A DNA stretch of 64,000 nucleotides from Flavobacterium sp. HJ-32-4. Lineage in GTDB: Bacteria > Bacteroidota > Bacteroidia > Flavobacteriales > Flavobacteriaceae. The stretch spans positions 3,377,001-3,441,000 of the forward strand of contig NZ_CP092832.1 of assembly GCF_022532105.1 (NCBI RefSeq), read 5' to 3'. Positions 34,593-43,332 of this stretch are shown here, in pieces. How positions within the stretch are numbered: the stretch's first letter is position 1; every line of letters starts with the position of its first letter. Position numbers and translations under genes: made by a program. The notes under the pieces were generated by a model. That model did no database searches and had not been told where the DNA came from. It saw nothing but the letters and a program-made list of their open reading frames with translations.

Positions 34593-35725
34593 TCGCTTTT
34601 GATGTGTTCGTATAGCTCGTTGATGACGGGCTTCAATTTCGTACGGTCACGTGTCTCCGATAGCACATGCACATTATATTCCTGGGCGTTCCTCCTTAGT
34701 GAGACATCCTGCAATGCGGTGATAACTAACTCGCGTATAGCGGTACTGTCGGTCGGGCTAGCAATCAGGAAGCCGTTTTCGCCATGACGAATGACCTCCT
34801 CCGTCGCGCCGCCCGGATTCGATTGAATGGGGAATGCGCCCATGCCCATAGCTTCGAGCAGCGCATTCGGCATCCCGTCTGATGTACTGTTTCCGATATG
34901 GAGGATACTGCGTCCCATCATGTCAATTAAATCAGCGTTGGATACGAATTGATACCTGCTGTACACCCTTACATCCTGAAAAGGAAGCCGGTTTTGCCTG
35001 CAATATACGGAAACCACATCGTCAGCCGCATATACGACCAGCTTCAGGTGGTGGTAGTGTTCGGGAAGTTCGTGTAGCGCGTCCAGCACAGCAAGCGCCT
35101 TTCCAACGCCATCCTCATAGCCTTTTACCAGGATGATATTACGTTCTTCGAGGGAACGTATGGAGTCCTTCGGAAAATGCATCCCTCCGTTGGCGGGTAA
35201 TACGCCCAATACACGTCCGGTGAAGCCGTTTTGCAGGGCGAGGTTGACATCACGACTGCAGTCGGAAATCAAAAAATCGGCACGCTTCAGGAATCGCGCC
35301 TGGACATCGCTCGGACGTGCCGACGCGAGTTGGAAAAGATCACTTCCCCAGGACGAGTATATAACTGGAATGTGGGTTTTTTCGAGAAAATCGAGTATGG
35401 GTGTCCCGGCGCGATCCATTTCAAAGCAGTGGATCACGTGGGGGCGGAACCTTTCCGCTGTTAAACTCAATACGGAAGAGGCATCGACGGTGTTCCAACG
35501 TTCTACCCAGCTTGAGACGGCGGGTAGCCATTTCCTGAGTTTATGCCGGAAAGGCAAGCGGTAGCGGCGTTTCCATTTTTTTATTTGTGTAACCCACGGA
35601 ATCCGGGGCGATGGCGTTTCATCGTCGGTTATATCAAACCAAACCACCTCGTGCCCGGCGTCGCGCAACTGGTCGACCCATTGAAAAAAATGCTGGTTGG
35701 GTATCGCGATCATCAGAATTCTCAT
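34574..35725 (-). CDS. Family 4 glycosyltransferase
   Basis: A 383-residue GT-B enzyme: MRILMIAIPNQHFFQWVDQL at the start, IPVIYSSWGSDLFQLA for acceptor-side binding and SDGMPNALLEAMGMGAFPIQ as the donor site. It is coupled by ATGA to the next upstream gene. The substrate is unknown. Confidence 0.87.
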   Translation of the reverse strand: MRILMIAIPNQHFFQWVDQLRDAGHEVVWFDITDDETPSPRIPWVTQIKKWKRRYRLPFRHKLRKWLPAVSSWVERWNTVDASSVLSLTAERFRPHVIHCFEMDRAGTPILDFLEKTHIPVIYSSWGSDLFQLASARPSDVQARFLKRADFLISDCSRDVNLALQNGFTGRVLGVLPANGGMHFPKDSIRSLEERNIILVKGYEDGVGKALAVLDALHELPEHYHHLKLVVYAADDVVSVYCRQNRLPFQDVRVYSRYQFVSNADLIDMMGRSILHIGNSTSDGMPNALLEAMGMGAFPIQSNPGGATEEVIRHGENGFLIASPTDSTAIRELVITALQDVSLRRNAQEYNVHVLSETRDRTKLKPVINELYEHIKSEWTSRF

Positions 35726-36909
35726 GATACAAAACCCAATAGTTGACGGTAGTCATGGTTAAACTTCTCTTTTCCAAAATGACAGAAGGCATATTCCCGC
35801 GCATTGGATGACAGCCTGGCACATAGCTCAGGGTCAGCAATCAGCAATTTCAGTGAGGAAATAAGCTCTTCGACGATGGCCGATTCGTTTTCACTAGGCA
35901 GTAAGATGCCATTTGATGACGAAATGTGTTCCGCTATCCCGCCGACATCCACCGAAACCGGAATGACGCCGTGGGCCATTCCTTCCATCAAAACCATGGG
36001 AAAGCCTTCATATTCGGATGTGATGACGATGGCGTCTATTTGATGGTACAGGCTCGACAACTGTTCCGTATCCGTAACCTCTCCCAAAAACTCGACGCCG
36101 GCCTTCGCTATTTCCTCGGCGTGACTTCGCATACCTGTGCCCACCATGATGCAACGCGTCGACCCACCCATATGCCGTAAACGTTCGGCCATAGCGAGGA
36201 AAAGATGCGGGCGTTTCTCTTGCGACCAGCGTCCTATATAGGCAATGGTAAATACGTCCGCACCGGAAGGACGGTGCCTAGAGGGTAGTGTAACGCCGTT
36301 ACGTATGACGCGGAGGCGATCATCAAAAGAGCGTGGCACATCAAAGGAGCGATAGATGTGCGCCAGGTCAGCCTGCCCCTTTTGGTTGATCACGACCCGC
36401 GCGTTAACAAAAGGGGCGCTCGAAGCGACGACGGGTGCGCGGTCATCAGCAGGTGCAAAGGCATGGAAGAGATCTATTTTTCGTATATCGTTCCTAAGCT
36501 GTGGGATTATTTGGTAAAAAAAAGCCGCGTTGGATCCGAAAACGACCTCGACATTTGGCGACGTATTGATTGTCTTTGTCAGTAACGAACGGAATTGACG
36601 CTCAAAAAAAGGCGCCTTTCGGGTGAGGATATGATGGGCATGAACGACCTCCGAACACTCGCTGAAACCGGAAAGAAAGTTCGTAGTCGCGGATCGCATC
36701 GTAAAAATAACGGCGGTCGCCACCTCGGGGAAAGCCCTGACGATATCGAGGTGCACGCGCTCGGCACCGCCCGTATGATAATAGGGGAAGAAAAAGACAA
36801 TTTTTGATTTCCGTATCTTCTGTCGCCCTCGCAGAAAAAACAGCACCAGGTGCCAGGCCGCGTGTGTGGCATTCAGAAGATGGCGGACTTTTTTCTTCAA
36901 CGCGCCCAT
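35722..36909 (-). CDS. Family 4 glycosyltransferase
   Basis: A 395-residue GT-B enzyme: KIVFFFPYYHTGGAERVHLD near the start, VFTIAYIGRWSQEKRPHLFL, and ITSEYEGFPMVLMEGMAHGV at the donor site. The N-terminal 30 residues are basic. The start at 36909 gives a TGATG overlap with the upstream stop; a longer frame to 36969 would lie inside it. Confidence 0.88.
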   Translation of the reverse strand: MGALKKKVRHLLNATHAAWHLVLFFLRGRQKIRKSKIVFFFPYYHTGGAERVHLDIVRAFPEVATAVIFTMRSATTNFLSGFSECSEVVHAHHILTRKAPFFERQFRSLLTKTINTSPNVEVVFGSNAAFFYQIIPQLRNDIRKIDLFHAFAPADDRAPVVASSAPFVNARVVINQKGQADLAHIYRSFDVPRSFDDRLRVIRNGVTLPSRHRPSGADVFTIAYIGRWSQEKRPHLFLAMAERLRHMGGSTRCIMVGTGMRSHAEEIAKAGVEFLGEVTDTEQLSSLYHQIDAIVITSEYEGFPMVLMEGMAHGVIPVSVDVGGIAEHISSSNGILLPSENESAIVEELISSLKLLIADPELCARLSSNAREYAFCHFGKEKFNHDYRQLLGFVS

Positions 36910-37940
36910 CAATCGGTGAAGTGATCGGTAATCTGTTGCGGTGTCATCCCCTTTTGTTTCAGCAGCCATCGATAAAACCGACGATTGCCTAACATCCTCT
37001 TGAACACTTTTTCCAGGAACATCCCACTGAGGATGGGCTTTGGAAGGATTCCGAACTGCTCATCCGGATTGCGTTTCCCGGTTATTTCAGGAAGCGTTTC
37101 AAATTTCTGTACAATCCAGTCTTCCAACTGGTTTCCCACATGGAACGCGTGATTGTGAACGGTAGAAAGACGGAAACCTCCGCGTTTGATCACGGGTAGA
37201 TCTGTGTAAAGCAGTTCTGAATTTCCGCGAATGCGAAACTCACTGTTGCCTGACGGCAGTTTTTCAAAGACTTCCCGTCGGTACGTGGCCACAAAATGCG
37301 AGCAACCCACAAGTGCTTTGGCGCCATTGGCCGCGGTCAGGGTGGCAATGCAATCTTTATACCGATCCAACAGGTACTCCCACCCCAGGCTTTTCGCAAA
37401 ACGGGTCATACTCTCCGGATCCTGCACTTTTTCATACCGCAGCCGCGATGAAAAAAGAAACCGCAGCCAAATGTTGGCCGTGAGGTCAAAGTTCTTTCGA
37501 AAAACCGGAACCGGGCATACGGCACCCGCTTGAGGAAACGAGCGAAAGACGTCAAAAACCGCGTCTTCCCAACCCACATCGAAAAGCACATCAGCATCGG
37601 TAATGGTGATGAAGGGTTCAGACGCCGTACGCAACGAACGCAGCACGCTGTTGATTTTTCCTATTCCTTCTTTTACGACCGTCAGTTCGTCTATCCAACC
37701 GTCTTTCTGAAGTTCCCGGAGCCTGTCTGAAATTGCCTCAGAGCAGCCATTCGCCACAACCGCTACCAACAATCGGGTGCGACTGGTGCGATGAAGCGAT
37801 AACAGGCACATGGTAAAAATATCGAATGCCTGCTCAAAATACCCGGTCTCATGGGGTATATAGATCGGGATAATGACACGATGGAAAGCAGATTCGCCCT
37901 CCAGTCGACTTTTGTTATTAGGATTAGATCCGACCCTCAT
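36909..37940 (-). CDS. Family 2-like glycosyltransferase
   Basis: A 343-residue protein. After a 20-residue polar N-terminus comes HRVIIPIYIPHETGYFEQAF and FITITDADVLFDVGWEDAVF, a DxD in GT-A context, then HVGNQLEDWIVQKFE. It is probably an inverting family 2 enzyme, though the opening strand differs from the common pattern. It overlaps the epimerase gene by 17 nt. Confidence 0.8.
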   Translation of the reverse strand: MRVGSNPNNKSRLEGESAFHRVIIPIYIPHETGYFEQAFDIFTMCLLSLHRTSRTRLLVAVVANGCSEAISDRLRELQKDGWIDELTVVKEGIGKINSVLRSLRTASEPFITITDADVLFDVGWEDAVFDVFRSFPQAGAVCPVPVFRKNFDLTANIWLRFLFSSRLRYEKVQDPESMTRFAKSLGWEYLLDRYKDCIATLTAANGAKALVGCSHFVATYRREVFEKLPSGNSEFRIRGNSELLYTDLPVIKRGGFRLSTVHNHAFHVGNQLEDWIVQKFETLPEITGKRNPDEQFGILPKPILSGMFLEKVFKRMLGNRRFYRWLLKQKGMTPQQITDHFTD

Positions 37941-38856
37941 AATAGGCCATCAGTTTTCGGATACCTTCTTCGACGGTCACAAAAGGCCGTCCTAAAATCA
38001 TCTTCATATTGGTTGCATCGGGGCAGCGCCGCGTCATATCGCCCTCAGGTAAGGCCGGCAGATACTGAATTTCCGACGTCGACCCGGTGACCTCGATAAC
38101 TTGTTGGGCGAGGGAAAGAATGCTCTGTTCGACATCACTTCCGATGTTGATCACTTCATTCACGAACAAATTCTCTTCCATGACCTTCACGCAGGCCTCC
38201 ACATTGTCGTCTACATAGCAGAAGGTCCGGGTTTGTAAACCGTCACCATAGATAAAAATGGGGTCCCCGTTTAGGGCGGCTTTTACAAAACGTGGGATGA
38301 CAAAATCCTCGCTTTGACGAGGACCATAGGTATTGAAAAACCGAAATATGGTATAATCGAGTCCGTATTCTTTTTGATACGACCGGAAAAAAGCCTCTCC
38401 GACATTTTTCACGATGGCATACGGCAACCGCGAGTTCAAAGGAGTAGTCTGTTCGTTCTGCGGTATTTCGAATGGTTCGCCATATACCTCCGAAGAGCTC
38501 GAATAAAACACCCGTTTTACGCCCGAGTTTTTGGAAAGAAGCAGGATGTTCTTGATACCTTCGATATCATTGAGCACCATGATCGGGTTTTCAAGGGTGC
38601 GTTTCACCCCGACGACCGCGGCAAAATGGAACACGAAATCAAAAGCACGGCTTCCGAAAATTCCGACCATGTCACGGAAGTCGTTTACATCGGCTTTGAT
38701 GAAGGTGACGTTATCCGACTTCGGAATCTTCTCAATACTTCCGGTCAGGAGGTTATCGACGATGACCACTTCGTATCCGCCTTGAGCGGCCAATCGCGCT
38801 GCGAGCGCACTGGCTACATTACCGGCCCCGCCGGTGATTAATATCGTTCGCCTCAT
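37924..38856 (-). CDS. NAD-dependent nucleotide-sugar epimerase/dehydratase
   Basis: A 310-residue extended short-chain dehydrogenase: ILITGGAGNVASALAARLA (nucleotide loop), VIVDNLLTGS, the FYSSSSEVYGEP strand, and catalytic YAIVK (YxxxK). TYGPRQSEDFVIPRFV is typical of UDP-glucose/GlcNAc 4-epimerases or dTDP-glucose dehydratase-like enzymes. The exact reaction is unclear. It follows a 63-nt gap after fkbM, which may hold a weak internal promoter (TAACTTGC). Confidence 0.88.
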   Translation of the reverse strand: MRRTILITGGAGNVASALAARLAAQGGYEVVIVDNLLTGSIEKIPKSDNVTFIKADVNDFRDMVGIFGSRAFDFVFHFAAVVGVKRTLENPIMVLNDIEGIKNILLLSKNSGVKRVFYSSSSEVYGEPFEIPQNEQTTPLNSRLPYAIVKNVGEAFFRSYQKEYGLDYTIFRFFNTYGPRQSEDFVIPRFVKAALNGDPIFIYGDGLQTRTFCYVDDNVEACVKVMEENLFVNEVINIGSDVEQSILSLAQQVIEVTGSTSEIQYLPALPEGDMTRRCPDATNMKMILGRPFVTVEEGIRKLMAYYEGRI

Positions 38857-38919
38857 CGTTATGTTAATTCTCGTGCCGCAAGTTACGGTATGCGTTAACA
38901 TAACCGCAAGCCTACGCGC

Positions 38920-39591
38920 CTATTTTTGTATATAAAAGAGATTCCCCAGATCGCCTTTGATGGTGGTCTTGCCTACCAATCGATACCCTTTGTCATCGAG
39001 AAATTGTGACACTTCCGAATCGAGATCGACCCTGAGCGACGCTTCGGTTTCGGTTACCACAATTGACGGACGAAACCGATCCCAGTCATTAGATTGAAGT
39101 ATCTCAAGATCATACCCTTCCGCATCCACATCGAAAAAATCGAGTCGGTCGGATGGTGTGAGTCGCTCGTCCAAAATCTCCCGTAAAGGACGCGTAGGTA
39201 CGTCAACCACCCGTTTCACCTTATCGGCCAGACCGTAGCGTCGTATGAAGTCGCCGTCAAGGGTGTTCATCGAGTCGTAACCCGACAACAGCATGTAATA
39301 TTGAAGGGTGGCTGACTCAAGTCCGACGGCTGTATTGATGAATTCGTCGGTCGGACGGGTAGCGCGATAGAGGTCCGCCAATTCCGGATTGGGATCGATA
39401 CAGATACCCCTCCAGCCCCTTAGGTAGAAATAATAGCTATTCGATGCCTTGACGGGATGCCACGATCCGATATCGACGTAGGATCCGGGTGAAGCATTTT
39501 GCAGGAGCCTCATTAACTGAATGTCGTCTCCCGACCGTGAAAAACTCACGTTTAACCGTTTTTCTATTAAGGTTCTTATCCAGCTCTTCAT
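38920..39591 (-). CDS. FkbM-family methyltransferase
   Basis: A 223-residue SAM methyltransferase: GSYVDIGSWHPVKASNSYYF at the SAM site, GICIDPNPELADLYRATRPT, and LDFFDVDAEGYDLEILQSND, the FkbM hallmark. FkbM proteins O-methylate sugars or polyketides. It starts inside the wzt stop (ATGA) and so is translated together with the exporter ATPase. Confidence 0.88.
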   Translation of the reverse strand: MKSWIRTLIEKRLNVSFSRSGDDIQLMRLLQNASPGSYVDIGSWHPVKASNSYYFYLRGWRGICIDPNPELADLYRATRPTDEFINTAVGLESATLQYYMLLSGYDSMNTLDGDFIRRYGLADKVKRVVDVPTRPLREILDERLTPSDRLDFFDVDAEGYDLEILQSNDWDRFRPSIVVTETEASLRVDLDSEVSQFLDDKGYRLVGKTTIKGDLGNLFYIQK

Positions 39592-40862
39592 TCCGCCGTC
39601 CAGTTTTGTTTCATCAATAAAGCCCCGTGTTTTCTGGCTACCGGCATTTGGCCCGTGCCGAAATAATTGGTAGCCAACACTTCAATATGGAAGGCCTCCT
39701 CTACTTCATCGCAAAATCCATTGCGTAGCGACATCCAGGTGGTTCCCTTGTAAACACCACCCGTTAGGTTAAGATCGGGCAGCAAACAGCGGAAGGACGT
39801 ATACTTCTCTGCCGATACAATCTGCATGTCGTCATATCGATTGGATATGGTGAACAGGATGACATTGCGCTCATTTCGAAAAACCACATAAAAGCCCACT
39901 GCTTTGACCTCGTCGAGCGATAAGCGTCGATTGAGGGTAAAGACCATTTCCAACGCATCACCGGAACGGACGGTCTGGTAAAGAGCGTCAGAACCGTTCA
40001 GTTGAATGGCGTCCAACCACAAATCACCTTCGGTCGTACGTCGGGCCTTTGAAAGATCGGTATTCTTACTCGATGACAGGTAGTACGCAATCGCTTCCTG
40101 TGGGGATGCTTTTTTAATGACCGAGCCATGCTCAAGTACAACAACCGAATGGCACAGCGATTCAATCGCATTCATGTCATGGCTTACGAAAAGAACCGTT
40201 CTACCCTGCCCTTTTGAAATATCCTGCATTTTGCCAAGTGCTTTTTTCTGGAATTCGGCATCTCCTACCGCCAACACTTCGTCTACGATTAAAATCTCGG
40301 GTTCAAGGAAAGCCGCCACTGCGAAGGCAAGGCGCACCGTCATACCGCTGCTGTAGCGTTTGACGGGTGTATCGATGTAACGTTCACAACCTGAAAAAGC
40401 GATGATATCCTCTAATTTTGACGCAATTTCCTTTTTTGACATACCTAAAATGGCACCGTTAAGAAAGATGTTTTCGCGTCCGGTGAGTTCTGGGTGGAAA
40501 CCCGTTCCGACTTCCAATAAAGAAGCGATCCGGCCCTTTGAACGAATACGGCCTGTAGTTGGGGCGGTTACTTTGGAAAGTATTTTAAGTAACGTCGACT
40601 TACCTGCACCGTTTTTGCCAATGATCCCAAGCACTTCGCCCTGGTGAACGTCAAAAGACACATCGCGGAGGGCCCAAACATAATCGCTGTCGCCTTTTCG
40701 GGATCTGTCGTTTGCCTCTCCGACTTTTAGAAACGGATCTTCAAGTCCGCGCACGCGATACCACCATCTTTTAAGGTCATGACTGAGGGTTCCGGTGCCG
40801 ATCTGGCCCAGTCGATATTGTTTCGACACGCTTTCTACAGAAAGAATGATATCCTCACTCAT
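39588..40862 (-). CDS. wzt: Polysaccharide ABC exporter ATPase with C-terminal substrate domain
   Basis: A 424-residue protein. Residues 1-260 are the ATPase: an N-terminal extension before Walker A (GIIGKNGAGKSTLL), the TagH/KpsT-type VGTGFHPELTGRENIFLNGA, signature YSSGMTVRLAFAVAAFL and Walker B EILIVDEVLAVGD. Residues 290-424 are a beta-rich Wzt-like C-terminal domain. That domain reads the end-modification of the glycan in characterised O-antigen exporters. The ATPase overlaps wzm and fkbM by 4 nt each. Confidence 0.92.
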   Translation of the reverse strand: MSEDIILSVESVSKQYRLGQIGTGTLSHDLKRWWYRVRGLEDPFLKVGEANDRSRKGDSDYVWALRDVSFDVHQGEVLGIIGKNGAGKSTLLKILSKVTAPTTGRIRSKGRIASLLEVGTGFHPELTGRENIFLNGAILGMSKKEIASKLEDIIAFSGCERYIDTPVKRYSSGMTVRLAFAVAAFLEPEILIVDEVLAVGDAEFQKKALGKMQDISKGQGRTVLFVSHDMNAIESLCHSVVVLEHGSVIKKASPQEAIAYYLSSSKNTDLSKARRTTEGDLWLDAIQLNGSDALYQTVRSGDALEMVFTLNRRLSLDEVKAVGFYVVFRNERNVILFTISNRYDDMQIVSAEKYTSFRCLLPDLNLTGGVYKGTTWMSLRNGFCDEVEEAFHIEVLATNYFGTGQMPVARKHGALLMKQNWTAE

Positions 40863-41713
40863 ATCGTATCAATAAAAGTTCGTTCCGTTTTATTGAAAAT
40901 CAGCAATCCGACAAACAACACTACAACGGTGGGAATAATCGTCATTCCGATACTCTCCATCGCCGTATCGCTGCCCCCGAGCAACATCCTACGGGAAATT
41001 TCAACCATATGTGCAAGGGGATTGTATTGAATCGCCCAAGCCCACTGAGGCAACTTCTGTTGTACGAGTTCTATGGGATACGTAACCGCCGAAAGATACA
41101 TCAGAAGCTGGACGCCGAATACCACGAGAAAACTCAGGTCACGGTATTTCGAAACCAGCGATGACACAATCATGCCCAGACCCAATCCGAGCAGGGCCAT
41201 GGAAATAATTAGAAGCGGGAACAACAAAATGCTCGCATGTGGTCGAATCTCCACTCCGGAAAAGTAGAAATAGAGATAGAACCCGAAAAAGATGACGAGT
41301 TGGATGAGGAACTTCACCAAATTAGACAGCACCACGGAAAGAGGCATGATGACGCGGGGAAAATAAACCTTCCCAAAAAGAGCCGCATTTGTTTTGAACG
41401 TATCCGCTGTGGTCGTAAGGCATGTTGAGAAAAAAGTCCAAACGGTCACCCCGGCCAAATTGAACAAAAAAGGAGGCACACCATTTGTCTGGATGTCCGC
41501 TATTCCATTAAAGATGATTGTAAAAATGACCGTAGTAAGAATGGGTTGGATGACATACCACAACGGCCCCAAAATCGTCTGTTTATAAAACGCCACCAGA
41601 TCCCGTCGAACTAACAAAACCAGAAGATCGCGGTATCGCCAGACTTCTTTAAGGTCGAGGCGCAGCAATGTATCACGGGGGGTAATTTCAAATAGCCATG
41701 TGCGGCTCGACAC
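40859..41713 (-). CDS. wzm: Polysaccharide ABC exporter permease
   Basis: About 284 residues with six membrane segments in the ABC-2 pattern. The family landmark is LKEVWRYRDLLVLLVRRDLV followed by YKQTILGPLWYVIQPILTTV. The C-terminal part has ALLGLGLGMIVSSLVSKYRD. The start is uncertain: the open frame reaches a TTG at 41746, but that TTG is part of a perfect -7 box. The GTG at 41713 fits the family length better; a TTG at 41722 is another option. It is the first gene of the cluster. Confidence 0.88.
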   Translation of the reverse strand: MSSRTWLFEITPRDTLLRLDLKEVWRYRDLLVLLVRRDLVAFYKQTILGPLWYVIQPILTTVIFTIIFNGIADIQTNGVPPFLFNLAGVTVWTFFSTCLTTTADTFKTNAALFGKVYFPRVIMPLSVVLSNLVKFLIQLVIFFGFYLYFYFSGVEIRPHASILLFPLLIISMALLGLGLGMIVSSLVSKYRDLSFLVVFGVQLLMYLSAVTYPIELVQQKLPQWAWAIQYNPLAHMVEISRRMLLGGSDTAMESIGMTIIPTVVVLFVGLLIFNKTERTFIDTI

Positions 41714-41743
41714 GTTTTCCAAAACGTACTTTTTAGTTCGGTT

Positions 41744-41751
41744 CAAATATA
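41744..41751 (-). promoter_or_regulatory. -7 element at the head of the polysaccharide cluster
   Basis: The minus strand reads TATATTTG, a perfect TAnnTTTG match, about 30 nt before the preferred wzm start. No clean -33 TTG is visible. The gap 41714-41800 has no other feature. It is the only strong promoter seen before the 24-gene run to 15529. Confidence 0.5.
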
Positions 41752-41800
41752 CAACTTATAACAAAAGTGCCTGAAATCACGGGCGTCATTTATACCAACT

Positions 41801-41832
41801 AAAAAAAGGGCAGCCCTTTCGGACCGCCCTTT
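41801..41832 (-). terminator. Rho-independent terminator of the first giant T9SS gene
   Basis: A 12-bp stem (41805-41816 with 41821-41832), a GAAA loop on the minus strand and a run of seven T after the stem. Two stem positions are G-U pairs. It lies 20 nt after the stop of the giant gene. It is duplicated with one base change at 62258-62289. Confidence 0.85.
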
Positions 41833-43332
41833 GTATGTAGGGTGTTAAGCGATTAGTACGCCACCTTCTTGGTTACGACCCTTCCGTCGGCGGAAGTAAT
41901 CTGTACCAACAAGACTTGGTGCTCTGCTTTCAGGTCACCCAACTGGGCCACATTCGAGCTGATCGCTTCTTTGGTGTATACCTGACGGCCGCGGATGTCG
42001 AAGATTTTCACATTCGCCATCTCGATCGTACCGGCGTTGATGGTCAGCACCTGGTTGTCATCTTTATAGATAACCACCGTGTTCGCATCGAAGCCTGGGA
42101 TACCCAAGGTCGTATTGACATACTGCAACTGCAGACGGTCATTGAAGTCGCCCGCTTCGGTAGCGAAGCTGTAAGAGGCTTGTTTCAGGTTGGTCACAAC
42201 CCCTGTCAGGTTATCTTTCAGGAAGATGTCCTGATCGCCCTCAAACACACCATCCACGTGGTCAAGCGATACCGTGAAGGTACCAGCTGTCTCAGCACGA
42301 AGACCCATCGGAACGATGTCGTCAGCGCTGAACGCAGGACGTGCCTGGATCACGTAACGGTCACTTCCAATCAGTGAGGAAATGTTGTTACCATTCGGGA
42401 TCAGTTTCGCCTCGTAGCCATTGTCATCAGCCAGTGTGGCAGATGGGATATAAGCTACCAACATCTGGTTACCTTTCACATCGCCGTTGGCCACATTCAG
42501 CCAGATACGGCTGCGATCGCTATCCGCTGTACGGAAGAACTGACCTGCATTGTTGCCCAAACGCATTGAGTTGTTGAAGGTAACGCTTGATACGTTGCCT
42601 GTGTTGCTCAACAGGAAGCCCTGACCTACCTGGATCGTACCGTTCGGAACCACACCGCCTGAGTAGGCAGCTGCTGCTCCTGAGTTGGTGATCGAAGCGT
42701 AGTTGTTGCTTCCAGCCGTTTGGTTGGTGTGTGTCCAGAAGTACAACGCACCTCCGCCGTTAGCCGAACGGAACGCAGCCGCATCGATAGTAGACGGATA
42801 CGGGTTCGAGATCATATGGACATTCGATACTCCGTTGGTAGTCGTAACGTTGTACGTACCGTTGTTGGCAACACCGATGAACTGGCCGTTGAACCATGGC
42901 TGGGTAGCTGGTTGTGAATAGTTCGGGTTAGCGAACGTATTCGGGGCACGAACCATATAACCCGTACCAGGACTGAAGTCATAAGTAGCCATCGCCGGAT
43001 CGGTACTGCTAGAGAATACCGGAACATACGCGTTACCCGTAGCACTGAACGTATAGAAACGGTTCCAAAGTGTCAACGGAGAGAAGTTGAACAACTTCTG
43101 ACCCGATACCGGTGAACCCCAGTATACGTAATCCTGACGCCAAACGCGGACTTTCGTCTTAACAGTAATGTTACCACTGTTAGCTCCCGTGTAGCCCGTC
43201 TGCAACAGGTTCGATCCCTGCTCGATGATCAGCGATGAACCAGTCTGAACCGTTACCGGACCAGAAATGTCAAAGTCATACGCCGACGTCGTAGCATTCC
43301 CTGCGTCAACCGTACCTACGCGCACTACTGCC
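41801..43332. repeat. 1.53-kb duplicated T9SS type C sorting cassette, copy A
   Basis: This stretch matches 62258-63789 at a constant offset of 20,457 nt with no insertion or deletion. By eye I count about 27 substitutions, roughly 98% identity, most of them silent. It includes the terminator, the 3' spacer and the last 490 codons. Similarity drops abruptly after the GCGCACTACTGCC at the far end. Confidence 0.9.

Noticed and set aside
41714..41746. TTG start of wzm at 41746
   Set aside because: The TTG is part of the TATATTTG promoter box, so it should not be in the mRNA; the GTG at 41713 fits the family length.
15529..41751. A phage-defence or secondary-metabolite island
   Set aside because: Every recognisable gene fits glycan synthesis, modification or export; no nuclease, NRPS/PKS or integrase gene was found.
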